NCBI GenBank assembly: GCA_017390225.1
Contig: JAFPCL010000040.1
Location: 1-25,122, forward strand
DNA from: Clostridia bacterium
GTDB lineage: Bacteria; Bacillota; Clostridia; CAKSNL01; HGM11501
Length of the DNA stretch: 25,122 nt
Direction of reading: 5' to 3'
The position numbers and the translations under genes are program-made. Below the pieces are notes generated by a model. It had not been told where the DNA came from and did no database searches. It saw nothing but the letters and a program-made list of their open reading frames with translations. Below are positions 15,475 to 22,723 of the stretch, piece by piece. Every line of letters starts with the position of its first letter. Position 1 is the first letter of the stretch.

Positions 15475-16155
15475 ATGGAAGGCATAGATATGATATGCAT
15501 GTGGATAGCAGAGCTTGTGCCTTTGTTTGCAACGCTGTTTTCGTTTATATATGGCGTAAATCGGTTTTTCAAAAAGGGGAAACCACTCTTTCTTCAAAGT
15601 ATCACCATGGCGATGGGCTCTCACACGCTCGCCGGCATCTATCATGTGTGTCAAATGCTCACCACCGAAACGGAGCTTTCGGGCTTTACCCCTGCCTATC
15701 TCGGCAGAATCGGCTTTTTTCTTTTTTTCATCGCTGCAAGCTACGGGCAGATGGACAGAATCGTCGATGACGGCTCAAAGAAAATGCGCCCGGCACGATA
15801 CATCGCACTGATAGCACCGTTGTGTGCAATCTTGCTTTATCTGCCCAACGGACTTTTAAAGGAGCTTCCCTTTGCCACGAAGATTTCGGTTCTGCTCGTT
15901 TGGCTTCCTGCCATCTTCAGCGTATATTATAACCTGAAGCATGCGATGATTCCTAACCTCGACTTTGGCTTTGTCAAAGCAATCAAGCCTTATAATATTC
16001 TTGCGGTCTGCCTTGGCTTTGCAGAGCTTTTATGCCTGACCGCTTGGAATTATCACTACAATACACAGCTTGTGATTGCCTCCGTTATCTTTGCCGGACT
16101 TTGCGTGGCGCTGATGGTTGCCGCCAAGAAAGGAGCAGAGAAATGGACCATTTAA
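15475..16155 (+). CDS. Seven-TM protein of unknown family
   Basis: A 226-residue membrane protein starting at ATG 15475 behind AGGAGG (9-nt spacer). About seven hydrophobic segments are visible, near residues 8-28, 40-60, 75-90, 108-124, 136-152, 172-191 and 198-217, with a basic end (KKGAEKW). I recognise no family and see no catalytic motif; a few polar residues in or beside the helices (SHTLAGIYH; TAWNYHYN) might bind a ligand or metal. Its last 13 bases overlap the start of the PrsW-like gene, which implies translational coupling and probably a shared complex. It follows the YugP-like gene by 36 bp. Confidence 0.75.
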   Translation: MEGIDMICMWIAELVPLFATLFSFIYGVNRFFKKGKPLFLQSITMAMGSHTLAGIYHVCQMLTTETELSGFTPAYLGRIGFFLFFIAASYGQMDRIVDDGSKKMRPARYIALIAPLCAILLYLPNGLLKELPFATKISVLLVWLPAIFSVYYNLKHAMIPNLDFGFVKAIKPYNILAVCLGFAELLCLTAWNYHYNTQLVIASVIFAGLCVALMVAAKKGAEKWTI

Positions 16156-16784
16156 TCTACATTCTTTTTGTTTCGATTTTCGTGCCGATTTTGCTGATGG
16201 CGTGTCTGGTAGAAAAAAAGGCACGTCAGCCCATCATCTTTGTTCTTATCGGCATCTTCCTTTCAGTCTTTGCATCCGAAATCAATGCATATCTGCGGCA
16301 TGTTTTGCCGATGAGCACCTATGAGCTCACCATTATGGTAACGCCCATATCGGAGGAACTCATCAAAGCATTTCCGATTCTTTTGTTTGCCACACTTTTC
16401 ATGCCCAAAAAGGAAGCACTTTTCACCGCATCGCTGGCAGTGGGCATCGGATTTGCCGTTCTGGAAAATGCATTCTACCTTTTGAACAGCCATACGTTTC
16501 ATATGATGGATGCTGTAATCAGAGCCTTTGGCGCAGGCCTGATGCACGGGATGTGTACGCTTCTCGTCGGTGTTGGCATATCCTTTGTAAAGAAGAAAAC
16601 CAAGCTGTTCGTTGTCGGCACATTTGCGCTGTTGTCCACGGCAATCACTTATCACGCAATCTACAATATGCTGGTGCAATCGGATTTTCGTATCATTGGA
16701 TATTTCTTGCCAATCTCCACGTATATTCCGTTTATCGTGTGGCGCATCAAAAACAAAAAGGAAACGAAGGAGAAAAAGAGGTAG
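16143..16784 (+). CDS. PrsW-like intramembrane metalloprotease
   Basis: A 213-residue polytopic protein of the PrsW family, within the wider CPBP-like group of intramembrane proteases. ATG 16143 is chosen because AAGGAG lies just upstream and the preceding frame reads as the end of the seven-TM gene. All four family motifs are present: SEELIK (Glu71-Glu72, Lys75), FAVLEN (Phe104, Glu108, Asn109), GLMHG (His135) and YHAIYN (His161, Asn165). B. subtilis PrsW cleaves the anti-sigma factor RsiW. No sigma or anti-sigma gene lies next to this one; the single-pass neighbour is the beta-helix protein, so that protein or an unlinked anti-sigma factor may be the substrate (inference). The unit has no clear terminator. 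Confidence 0.83.
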   Translation: MDHLIYILFVSIFVPILLMACLVEKKARQPIIFVLIGIFLSVFASEINAYLRHVLPMSTYELTIMVTPISEELIKAFPILLFATLFMPKKEALFTASLAVGIGFAVLENAFYLLNSHTFHMMDAVIRAFGAGLMHGMCTLLVGVGISFVKKKTKLFVVGTFALLSTAITYHAIYNMLVQSDFRIIGYFLPISTYIPFIVWRIKNKKETKEKKR

Positions 16785-16825
16785 ACAATCGGATTGGGGA
16801 TATGTTGCTTTCTGTTGCAAAACCG

Positions 16826-16853
16826 TTGACAGCATAGATGCAATTTTTATATC
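16826..16853 (+). promoter_or_regulatory. Possible upstream promoter for the second ATPase
   Basis: A perfect TTGACA (16826-16831), a 16-bp spacer and TATATC (16848-16853), four of six matches. It would give a long leader running through the repeats at 16904-16965. It is weaker than the promoter at 16937. Confidence 0.3.
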
Positions 16854-16903
16854 AATGATTGGGGAACATGAGATACTTTATATCCTTCTCTATATGCAAC
16901 TTT

Positions 16904-16965
16904 TTGAAATGTCATAATTTTTTGCATAAATTCATATTGAAATGTCATAAAATTTATGCTATAAT
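16904..16965 (+). promoter_or_regulatory. Promoter with direct and inverted repeats
   Basis: TTGAAA (16937-16942), a 17-bp spacer and a perfect TATAAT (16960-16965) form a near-consensus promoter. The 14-bp sequence TTGAAATGTCATAA that includes this -35 box occurs again at 16904-16917, exactly 33 bp (three helical turns) upstream. GCATAAATT (16924-16932) and AATTTATGC (16951-16959) form a perfect 9-bp inverted repeat around the -35 box. This is a strong sign of regulated transcription of the second ATPase. Confidence 0.7.
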
Positions 16966-16997
16966 ACATTTGAAAAGTTTTAAGGGAGGGGTTTTTT

Positions 16998-18347
16998 GTG
17001 CTATATCGCAAGATAGAAGCTCTCATTGAAGCGCATTTAAAATCTGATTCTAAAAAAATTCTCTTAATCGACGGTGCCCGTCAAATTGGTAAAACCTACA
17101 TCATTCATCATGTAGGTAAAAAGCTTTTTGAAAACTATATAGAAATCAACATGATTGCCGATGCCTTGGGAGACCGTCTTTTTGAAAATACGAAGACCGT
17201 GGAAGATTTTTATCTGCAGGTCAGTATGCTTGCAGGAGATAGAATGAAGGATAAAGATAATACGCTGATTTTTATTGATGAAATTCAGGCGTATCCACAT
17301 CTTCTTACTTTGCTTAAATTTTTGTCGCAGGATAATAAATTCACTTATATTGCAAGTGGATCGCTTTTGGGTGTTACGCTATCGCAAACCACTTCAATCC
17401 CCATGGGCAGTATTCGAAAGGTTAGAATGTTCCCGTTGGATTTCGAGGAATTCCTTTATGCTAACGGAATGAACGAGTTTTTTATTTCCTCTATGCGCAA
17501 GAAGTTTGAACGCTCGGAAGCATTGGACGAGTCTATGCACAACAAAATGATGGAATTATTTCGCAAATTTTTGCTTGTGGGCGGATTGCCGGATGCAGTC
17601 AACGCCTATCTTCAAACAAAAAATATTCAAGCCGTTCGCGAAATACAAAACGAGATTTATGATTATTATGCAGCAGATGCTTCAAAATATGATGATGAGA
17701 AGAAGCTGAAAATCCGTAGAATTTATGATCTTATCCCCTCTAACATGGAGAATAAGAAAAAAAGAATCGTTGTGCAAGACATTGAGAACAAGAGGGGCAA
17801 AACGTTTCATCATTATGCTGATGAATTTGATTATCTCATAAGTGCAGGTATCGCTCTGAATGTTCAGGCGATTTCTAATCCGACGTTTCCGTTAATCGAA
17901 TCTGCGGGGAAAAATCTTTTAAAGCTTTATTTGAATGACGTTGGTATTCTTACAGGGATTCTTTACGGAAACAACATCAGAGCTGTGCTGGACGATGAAA
18001 GAAGCATCAATCTGGGATCTGTTTATGAAACGGTTGTTGCGAGCGAGTTAATTGCGCATGGTCATAAGCTCTTTTATTATGACAATCGTAGCAAGGGTGA
18101 GGTTGATTACCTGATGGATGATTATGACAGTCTTTCTGCAGTGCCAATGGCAGTAAAGTCAGGGAAGGACTATACCGTGCATAGTGCATTGAATGCGTTT
18201 GTTCAAAACGAGGATTATCATATTAAAAAAGCTTTCGTCGTATCCAACGAAAGAAATGTCATGCAGAAAGGGAAAATAACATACATTCCAATCTACTATA
18301 TTATGTTCTTTGGCACGGATGCCCATCGCAAAGATTTGCAGTTTTAA
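16998..18347 (+). CDS. AAA_14/DUF4143 ATPase, copy 2
   Basis: A 449-residue AAA_14/DUF4143 ATPase. It starts at GTG 16998, set by the GGGAGGGG at 16984-16991. Walker A is GARQIGKT (26-33), Walker B is LIFIDEIQ with Asp94-Glu95, and ASGSLLGVTL with TSIPMG matches the family motif. The C-terminal DUF4143 part has GEVDY (Glu368-Asp370), but the following strand reads VPMAVKSGK where the family normally has IEVKSG: the catalytic-type glutamate is Ala385, with Lys387 kept. Any nuclease-like activity of that fold is therefore probably lost, whereas copy 1 at 11419 retains it. The two copies share motifs but are clearly diverged, so this is not a recent duplication. It has its own strongly patterned promoter and no clear terminator. 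Confidence 0.87.
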   Translation: MLYRKIEALIEAHLKSDSKKILLIDGARQIGKTYIIHHVGKKLFENYIEINMIADALGDRLFENTKTVEDFYLQVSMLAGDRMKDKDNTLIFIDEIQAYPHLLTLLKFLSQDNKFTYIASGSLLGVTLSQTTSIPMGSIRKVRMFPLDFEEFLYANGMNEFFISSMRKKFERSEALDESMHNKMMELFRKFLLVGGLPDAVNAYLQTKNIQAVREIQNEIYDYYAADASKYDDEKKLKIRRIYDLIPSNMENKKKRIVVQDIENKRGKTFHHYADEFDYLISAGIALNVQAISNPTFPLIESAGKNLLKLYLNDVGILTGILYGNNIRAVLDDERSINLGSVYETVVASELIAHGHKLFYYDNRSKGEVDYLMDDYDSLSAVPMAVKSGKDYTVHSALNAFVQNEDYHIKKAFVVSNERNVMQKGKITYIPIYYIMFFGTDAHRKDLQF

Positions 18348-18416
18348 AATTTCGGATATAGCCGACTGCTTAGGAAATAAAAATAAACAGATGGTCTTGT
18401 TTTTTACAAAAACCTA

Positions 18417-18445
18417 TTGATTTTTTCGGGGATTAGGAATATACT
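18417..18445 (+). promoter_or_regulatory. Promoter of the sugar isomerase/epimerase gene
   Basis: TTGATT (18417-18422), a 17-bp spacer and TATACT (18440-18445). The last base of the -10 box is the first base of the long inverted repeat, so transcription would start inside that repeat. Confidence 0.7.
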
Positions 18446-18482
18446 TGTTTCGATATGGGGCGATAGCCCCATATCGAAACAA
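18445..18482. promoter_or_regulatory. 38-bp perfect inverted repeat, probable operator
   Basis: TTGTTTCGATATGGGGC (18445-18461), the 4-nt centre GATA, then GCCCCATATCGAAACAA (18466-18482): 17-bp arms without a mismatch. It covers the predicted transcription start just after the -10 box, a classic repressor position. As RNA it would form a very stable 5' stem ending just before the ribosome binding site AGAGGTG (18483-18489). No U-tract follows. Confidence 0.65.
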
Positions 18483-18498
18483 AGAGGTGTTGACATAA

Positions 18499-19275
18499 AT
18501 GAAAAAATTAGGTGTGCAATTATATACGATTCGTGACTATATGCAGGACGAAGAGAACATCAGAAACAGCTTCAAGCGCTTAAAAGCCATCGGCATTGAC
18601 CAAGCGCAAACGGCAGGTTGTGCGATTCCCTATGAGGATTTCGGAAGAATTGCCAAAGAAGAAGGAATTGAAATTGTGGGTACGCATGATAATTTCACTT
18701 CCTTTGTGGAGGATTTTGAAGCCGCTTTCCATCGCCATGAGCTTTTGGGCACAAAAATCATGGGCATGGGCGGTGCCGGCTTTATTCAAACGGCGGAAGG
18801 CATCGAAGCTTTCCTGAAGGATGCAAACGAGGTTTGCCGAAAGGTCGGCGAAAAGGGCGGCAAGTTTACCTTCCATAACCACAGCCATGAATTCGTTCTG
18901 CGTGACAACGGAAAAACCATGATGGACATGCTGTATGAAGGGCTGGACAAAGAATACGGCTCCTTCTGCCTGGATACCTATTGGGTACAGCACGGCGGCG
19001 GCGATGTGCGCGCCTGGATGGAAAAGCTGGCAGGCAGAATCGATATTTTGCATTTGAAGGACATGGGAAGACTCGCCGCATCCAATCCCAATGACGGCTG
19101 GCAGTATATTACCGAAATCGGCAGAGGTCAGCTTTACTGGGAAGGTATCATCAAAACAGCTGAAGAAATCGGCGTGAAATACTACGTTATCGAACAAGAC
19201 GGAAACTGGATGAACGGCGATCCCTTTGAAAGCTTGAAGATTAGTGTCGATTATTTGTCTCGTTTCATGAAATAA
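18499..19275 (+). CDS. Sugar phosphate isomerase/epimerase-like TIM barrel
   Basis: A 258-residue protein of the xylose-isomerase-like TIM-barrel (AP endonuclease 2) superfamily, metal-dependent isomerases, epimerases or dehydratases acting on sugars or inositols. It starts at ATG 18499 behind AGAGGTG. It begins KKLGVQLYTIRD, as usual for this group. Probable metal ligands are Glu131 (FHNHSHEF), Asp159 (FCLDTYW), His185 (ILHLKDM) and Glu232 (YYVIEQD). Length is normal. The exact sugar cannot be assigned. It stands alone between its own promoter/operator and a strong terminator, so it is probably induced by its substrate through an unlinked repressor (inference). Confidence 0.87.
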   Translation: MKKLGVQLYTIRDYMQDEENIRNSFKRLKAIGIDQAQTAGCAIPYEDFGRIAKEEGIEIVGTHDNFTSFVEDFEAAFHRHELLGTKIMGMGGAGFIQTAEGIEAFLKDANEVCRKVGEKGGKFTFHNHSHEFVLRDNGKTMMDMLYEGLDKEYGSFCLDTYWVQHGGGDVRAWMEKLAGRIDILHLKDMGRLAASNPNDGWQYITEIGRGQLYWEGIIKTAEEIGVKYYVIEQDGNWMNGDPFESLKISVDYLSRFMK

Positions 19276-19282
19276 TAGAACA

Positions 19283-19355
19283 AAAGACCTGCTAAATAAA
19301 TTCAGTTGAAAATTTTTAAAATTTCTCTTGACTTTATTTAGTAGGTCTTTTTTTA
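19283..19355 (+). terminator. Strong intrinsic terminator
   Basis: AAAGACCTGCTAAATAAA (19283-19300) pairs with TTTATTTAGTAGGTCTTT (19333-19350), 18 bp with a single G-U pair, followed directly by more T's. The loop is 32 nt and A/T-rich. It ends the sugar isomerase gene. Confidence 0.85.
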
Positions 19356-19407
19356 TACATAAGTCATAAAAAAACAAAATAAATCGGCAAAAATCAGAAC
19401 AAAAAGC

Positions 19408-19436
19408 TTTACTTTTAAAATGAGGCATGGTATAAT
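19408..19436 (+). promoter_or_regulatory. Promoter of the ABC-DUF1854-darA-rsmA operon
   Basis: TTTACT (19408-19413), a 17-bp spacer and a perfect TATAAT (19431-19436). Predicted start is near 19443, which leaves about 140 nt of leader before ATG 19585. Confidence 0.7.
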
Positions 19437-19475
19437 CCGAGTGAACATAGAAAAAGAATCGGAGTTGATGACTTT

Positions 19476-19532
19476 ATGTGCAAAAATACCGTACTTCTAT
19501 TGTTTTTTATGGTCGGAGAAGAGCCGACTTGA
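19476..19532 (+). CDS. Possible leader peptide, 18 aa
   Basis: ATG 19476 follows CGGAG at about 11-nt spacing and encodes MCKNTVLLLFFMVGEEPT. Its last codons lie over the GTCGG (19512-19516)/CCGAC (19524-19528) hairpin, so a ribosome on it would open that stem. Leader peptides regulate some multidrug ABC exporters, for example B. subtilis bmrB-bmrCD. An overlapping frame from ATG 19468 is also open. No U-tract follows the hairpin, so attenuation is unproven. Confidence 0.25.
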   Translation: MCKNTVLLLFFMVGEEPT

Positions 19533-19584
19533 TATTATATATCCATTTTAAAAAGCCTGTATTTGCATAGAAAGGATGAGGAAA

Positions 19585-21885
19585 ATGGATATTTCCCAGC
19601 TATTGACGAACAAAAGTATTCCGACTGTCGTTGCGGAAAAAGCAGACCCTCAAACAGAGTATCTGTTTGCCTTGGTTTCGGATTTGTCGCGCGATGCACG
19701 GTATACGGAAGATAAAAAATTGCACCCCGGGAAAAAGCAAAAAAAAAATCAAGACATAAAGATGTTTGCCGCAGATAGCATTCTTTTCACGAAAGATGCG
19801 CTCACGATCATCAGCCCCACGGAAGATTCTGTGCGCCGTATTGCTTTTTCGGACATTCAATCGGTTGCCGTGAAGCGCATGTACGGCAATGCGTACTTAA
19901 AAATTGAAAAGAAAAACGAAGAAACGGAAGTTATTCTTCGCTTTACCTATCAAATCACCGTATCTGCCGAAGCGGCGGCACGGTATGTCAATAATGTGAT
20001 TGCCGGAGAGGACTACACGGAGGAAGTGAAAACCGTGCAGGAATCCTATGAGCGATTGCAATGCGTGTGCCCCAACTGCGGAAGAACGCTTCTGCGCCCC
20101 GGTGCGACCTGTATTCACTGTCGCTCCAAGCGGCAGATTGTGTCGAGGCTTGCCAAATATGTGAAGCCGGAGCTTAAGCTACTGATTCTTTGTATTGTTA
20201 ACTGTGTTATTACAACAACGATCGCTTTGATTCCGCCATATACCAATCAGATGATCGTCGACGACTTTGTGCCGAACAAGAACTATAAAGCCATGCTGTG
20301 GATGGTTGTCTTTATGTTTGTCGCTTATGTCGTGCATTACGGATTGATGGCACACCGTTCCTATCTGCTTCGCGCGGCAGGCAACCGTATCGTTATGAAT
20401 CTGCGCAGTGACGTGTATGAAAGAGCCCAATATCTGCCTATGCGGTTCTATGATAAAACCCCCACAGGCTCGGTGATTAACCGTATCAGCAGTGACTCTT
20501 TGGTGATTCAGAGCTTTATTTTGAACATATCGCAAAATATTATTGTGCAGTCCATGCTTTTGGTCGGCATTATTGTGATTATGCTGAGCATGAACTGGTG
20601 GCTTACGTTGATATCTCTGCTTCCCGTGCCGCTGGTGGTCGTGGGCTCTCGTATCTTCCGAAAAAAGATTGCGCCCTATTATCGCAAAATCTGGCGCAGA
20701 TGGTCGGCGGTCACATCGCTTTTGACCGACACGATTCCTTGCGTGCGTGTGGTCAAAACCTTTGCGGCAGAAAAACGCGCCGTCAATAAGTTTAAAGAAT
20801 ATAACGAAGATTGGCGCATTATGGATACCAATGCTTCGAAAATCACATCCATTTATCCGCAGGCCGTCAATTTTTTGATTACCATCGGCACACTGGCAAT
20901 CTGGGCATTCGGCGGCAGAATGGCAATGGAAGAGGGTAGCGGACTGACGCTTGGAACACTCGTTGCCTTTATTTCCTACACATCGATTTTCTACAATCCC
21001 ATTAACTATCTTGCTAACCTCAGCGACACCTATCAGAATACTTTGGCATCCGTCGAGCGTGTGCTGGATATTTTGGATGCAGACCTTGAAGTAGACGATG
21101 AAGATGAAGGCATCAAGCCGAAGAGCGTCAAGGGCAAAATTGAATTTAAAAATATCAATTTCTCCTTCGACCGTTCCAAAAAGGTGTTGTCGGACGTCAA
21201 CTTTGTCATTGAGCCCGGAGACGTGGTGGGTATTGTCGGCACGACAGGTTCGGGTAAATCCACACTTATCAATATTCTGCTTCGTTTCTATGATAACTAC
21301 GAAGGCACCATCTATGTGGACGACGTGGACCTGAAAGAATACAATCCGGGTGCTTTCCGCGAAGTGATTGGCTATGTGCAACAAGAGCCGATGATGTTCC
21401 GCGACACGATTTTCAACAACATTGCCTACGGAAGACCCGATGCCCAGGTCGAAGAGGTCTTCAATGCGGCAGAAATTGCCAACGCCCACAGCTTTATCGT
21501 GAAGCAGCCCGATGGCTACGATTCCATGCTGGGTGAGCGCGGAATCGGCTTGTCCGGCGGTGAAAAACAGCGTGTGTCCATTGCCCGTGCTGTTTTGAAA
21601 AATCCGTCGATTTTGATTTTTGACGAAGCGACCGCCGCCGTGGACTCGGAGACGGAAAGCCTCATTCAAGAAGCTATTGACCGCATGATCAGCGGCAGAA
21701 CCACACTCATGATTGCCCATCGTCTGTCCACCCTGCGCAAGGCAAACAAAATTATTGTTATGGAAAACGGCAAAATCATTGAAATGGGCTCTCAAGAAGA
21801 ATTGCTCGCCAAACAAGGGAAATACTATACCTTAGTGCAAATTCAGAATATGGGTAGCAAACAGCAAGCAAAGGAGGAAGTCTGA
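19585..21885 (+). CDS. ABC exporter with N-terminal extension and zinc ribbon
   Basis: A 766-residue fused permease-ATPase half-transporter of the exporter type. ATG 19585 is preferred because AAAGGA (19571-19576) lies 8 nt before it; an ATG at 19576 is too close to that site. The order is: an N-terminal extension (1-150) whose middle part, FAADSILFTKDALTI...EVILRF, looks PH-like; a zinc ribbon Cys162-x2-Cys165...Cys176-x2-Cys179; six transmembrane segments; and an ABC domain with Walker A GTTGSGKST, Q-loop YVQQEP, signature LSGGEKQR, Walker B ILIFDEATAAVD and H-loop AHRLST. A normal half-exporter is about 580-600 residues, so roughly 180 are extra. It overlaps the DUF1854 gene by one base. 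I recall this ABC/DUF1854 pair being described as cyanophycin-metabolism-associated in proteobacteria; whether that applies here is unknown. Confidence 0.9.
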   Translation: MDISQLLTNKSIPTVVAEKADPQTEYLFALVSDLSRDARYTEDKKLHPGKKQKKNQDIKMFAADSILFTKDALTIISPTEDSVRRIAFSDIQSVAVKRMYGNAYLKIEKKNEETEVILRFTYQITVSAEAAARYVNNVIAGEDYTEEVKTVQESYERLQCVCPNCGRTLLRPGATCIHCRSKRQIVSRLAKYVKPELKLLILCIVNCVITTTIALIPPYTNQMIVDDFVPNKNYKAMLWMVVFMFVAYVVHYGLMAHRSYLLRAAGNRIVMNLRSDVYERAQYLPMRFYDKTPTGSVINRISSDSLVIQSFILNISQNIIVQSMLLVGIIVIMLSMNWWLTLISLLPVPLVVVGSRIFRKKIAPYYRKIWRRWSAVTSLLTDTIPCVRVVKTFAAEKRAVNKFKEYNEDWRIMDTNASKITSIYPQAVNFLITIGTLAIWAFGGRMAMEEGSGLTLGTLVAFISYTSIFYNPINYLANLSDTYQNTLASVERVLDILDADLEVDDEDEGIKPKSVKGKIEFKNINFSFDRSKKVLSDVNFVIEPGDVVGIVGTTGSGKSTLINILLRFYDNYEGTIYVDDVDLKEYNPGAFREVIGYVQQEPMMFRDTIFNNIAYGRPDAQVEEVFNAAEIANAHSFIVKQPDGYDSMLGERGIGLSGGEKQRVSIARAVLKNPSILIFDEATAAVDSETESLIQEAIDRMISGRTTLMIAHRLSTLRKANKIIVMENGKIIEMGSQEELLAKQGKYYTLVQIQNMGSKQQAKEEV

Positions 21886-22376
21886 TGAGCATTCGCTATA
21901 TTGATTGCGACGAAGCAAGAATTATGCCCTCCGAAACGGAATACCATGTGGATTTAGAGTGGTTTGGCGGCGAAACGGTCAAAAACTTAGAAGCCAAGCG
22001 GCTGTTTCCCGTATCGGGACTTTTTCAATACATAGCTCTTTTGGATTCCTCGGGCAAAGAAGTTGCCATTGTGCGCAATATCGATCATCTGATGCCGGAA
22101 TCGAAAAAGGTTCTGCTTGCGGTTCTTAATGAGTATTATATGGTACCGAAAATCACAAAGGTTTTAGATAAGCACGACAAATTCGGCGTTTTGAAATTTA
22201 TGGTGGAAACCGAGCGCGGCATCCGCACCATAGAGATTCGCAACCGCCACAACGATTTAAAGCTTATGTATGAAGGCCGTGTACTCATCCGTGATGCGGA
22301 CGATAATCGCTACGAAATTGAAAATATCGATGCTTTGGATCGTCATAGCCGTAGTCTCTTAAACGGCGAAATATAA
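21885..22376 (+). CDS. DUF1854 family protein
   Basis: A 163-residue soluble protein matching DUF1854 in pattern: RLFPVSGLFQYIALLDSSGKE, then NIDHLMPES, KFMVETERGIRTIEIRNR, VLIRDADDNRYEIENIDALD and HSRSLLNGE. Function is unknown; members are found next to ABC exporters. The start codon overlaps the stop of the ABC gene (TGATG), and AAGGAGGAAG in the end of that gene serves as ribosome binding site, so the two are translationally coupled and probably work together, perhaps as a cytoplasmic accessory of the transporter (inference). No signal peptide or membrane segment. Confidence 0.85.
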   Translation: MSIRYIDCDEARIMPSETEYHVDLEWFGGETVKNLEAKRLFPVSGLFQYIALLDSSGKEVAIVRNIDHLMPESKKVLLAVLNEYYMVPKITKVLDKHDKFGVLKFMVETERGIRTIEIRNRHNDLKLMYEGRVLIRDADDNRYEIENIDALDRHSRSLLNGEI

Positions 22377-22391
22377 GAAAGGATGATAAAA

Positions 22392-22718
22392 TTGAAACTT
22401 GTTCTTGCTATTGTAAATAACGACGACAGCCCGATTGTGACATCGACACTTACCCGAGACGGATTTTTTGTGACCACACTTTCGACTACCGGCGGATTTT
22501 TAAATGCCGGCAACCGCACCCTTTTGATTGGTACGGAAGAAGATAAGATTGACACGATTAAAGATATTTTGAAGCAGACCTGCTCCACCCGTAAGCAGAA
22601 AAAGGCTTCCGACAGCTCTTTGGGCAGAGGTCTTTATCCCGGAAGCCCCGGCGAAGAAGTCACCGTGGGTGGCGCAACATATTTTGTATTGGATGTTGAA
22701 GATTTCGGAAAGGTATAA
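22392..22718 (+). CDS. darA: Cyclic-di-AMP receptor, PII-like
   Basis: A 108-residue protein of the DarA/PstA family, PII-like trimers that bind cyclic-di-AMP. TTG 22392 is chosen because GAAAGGA lies 8 nt upstream and the product then begins MKLVLAIVNN like known DarA; an ATG at 22383 is in frame but sits directly on that ribosome binding site. Conserved parts are TLSTTGGFLNAGNRTLLIG (residues near 28-46) and EEVTVGGATYFVLDVEDF at the end. PII-like proteins usually control a transporter or enzyme by direct contact, and the ABC/DUF1854 pair just upstream is a possible target (inference). It lies 15 bp after DUF1854 and 5 bp before rsmA. Confidence 0.9.
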   Translation: MKLVLAIVNNDDSPIVTSTLTRDGFFVTTLSTTGGFLNAGNRTLLIGTEEDKIDTIKDILKQTCSTRKQKKASDSSLGRGLYPGSPGEEVTVGGATYFVLDVEDFGKV

Positions 22719-22723
22719 GATTT

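Larger units (their letters stand above)
19356..19584. other. Leader and promoter region of the ABC operon
   Basis: This stretch holds the promoter at 19408-19436 and a leader of about 140 nt. The leader contains a possible 18-codon leader peptide (19476-19532) and a small GTCGG/CCGAC hairpin (19512-19528). No known riboswitch is recognised. Confidence 0.5.

Noticed and set aside
16143..16784. PrsW-like gene as evidence of a linked sigma/anti-sigma pair
   Set aside because: No sigma factor or anti-sigma factor is encoded nearby; the neighbours are a beta-helix protein and membrane proteins.
20179..21816. 545-codon ORF on the - strand
   Set aside because: It is antisense to the ABC exporter whose Walker, signature and H-loop motifs are all in the + frame; the product is low in family-like features.
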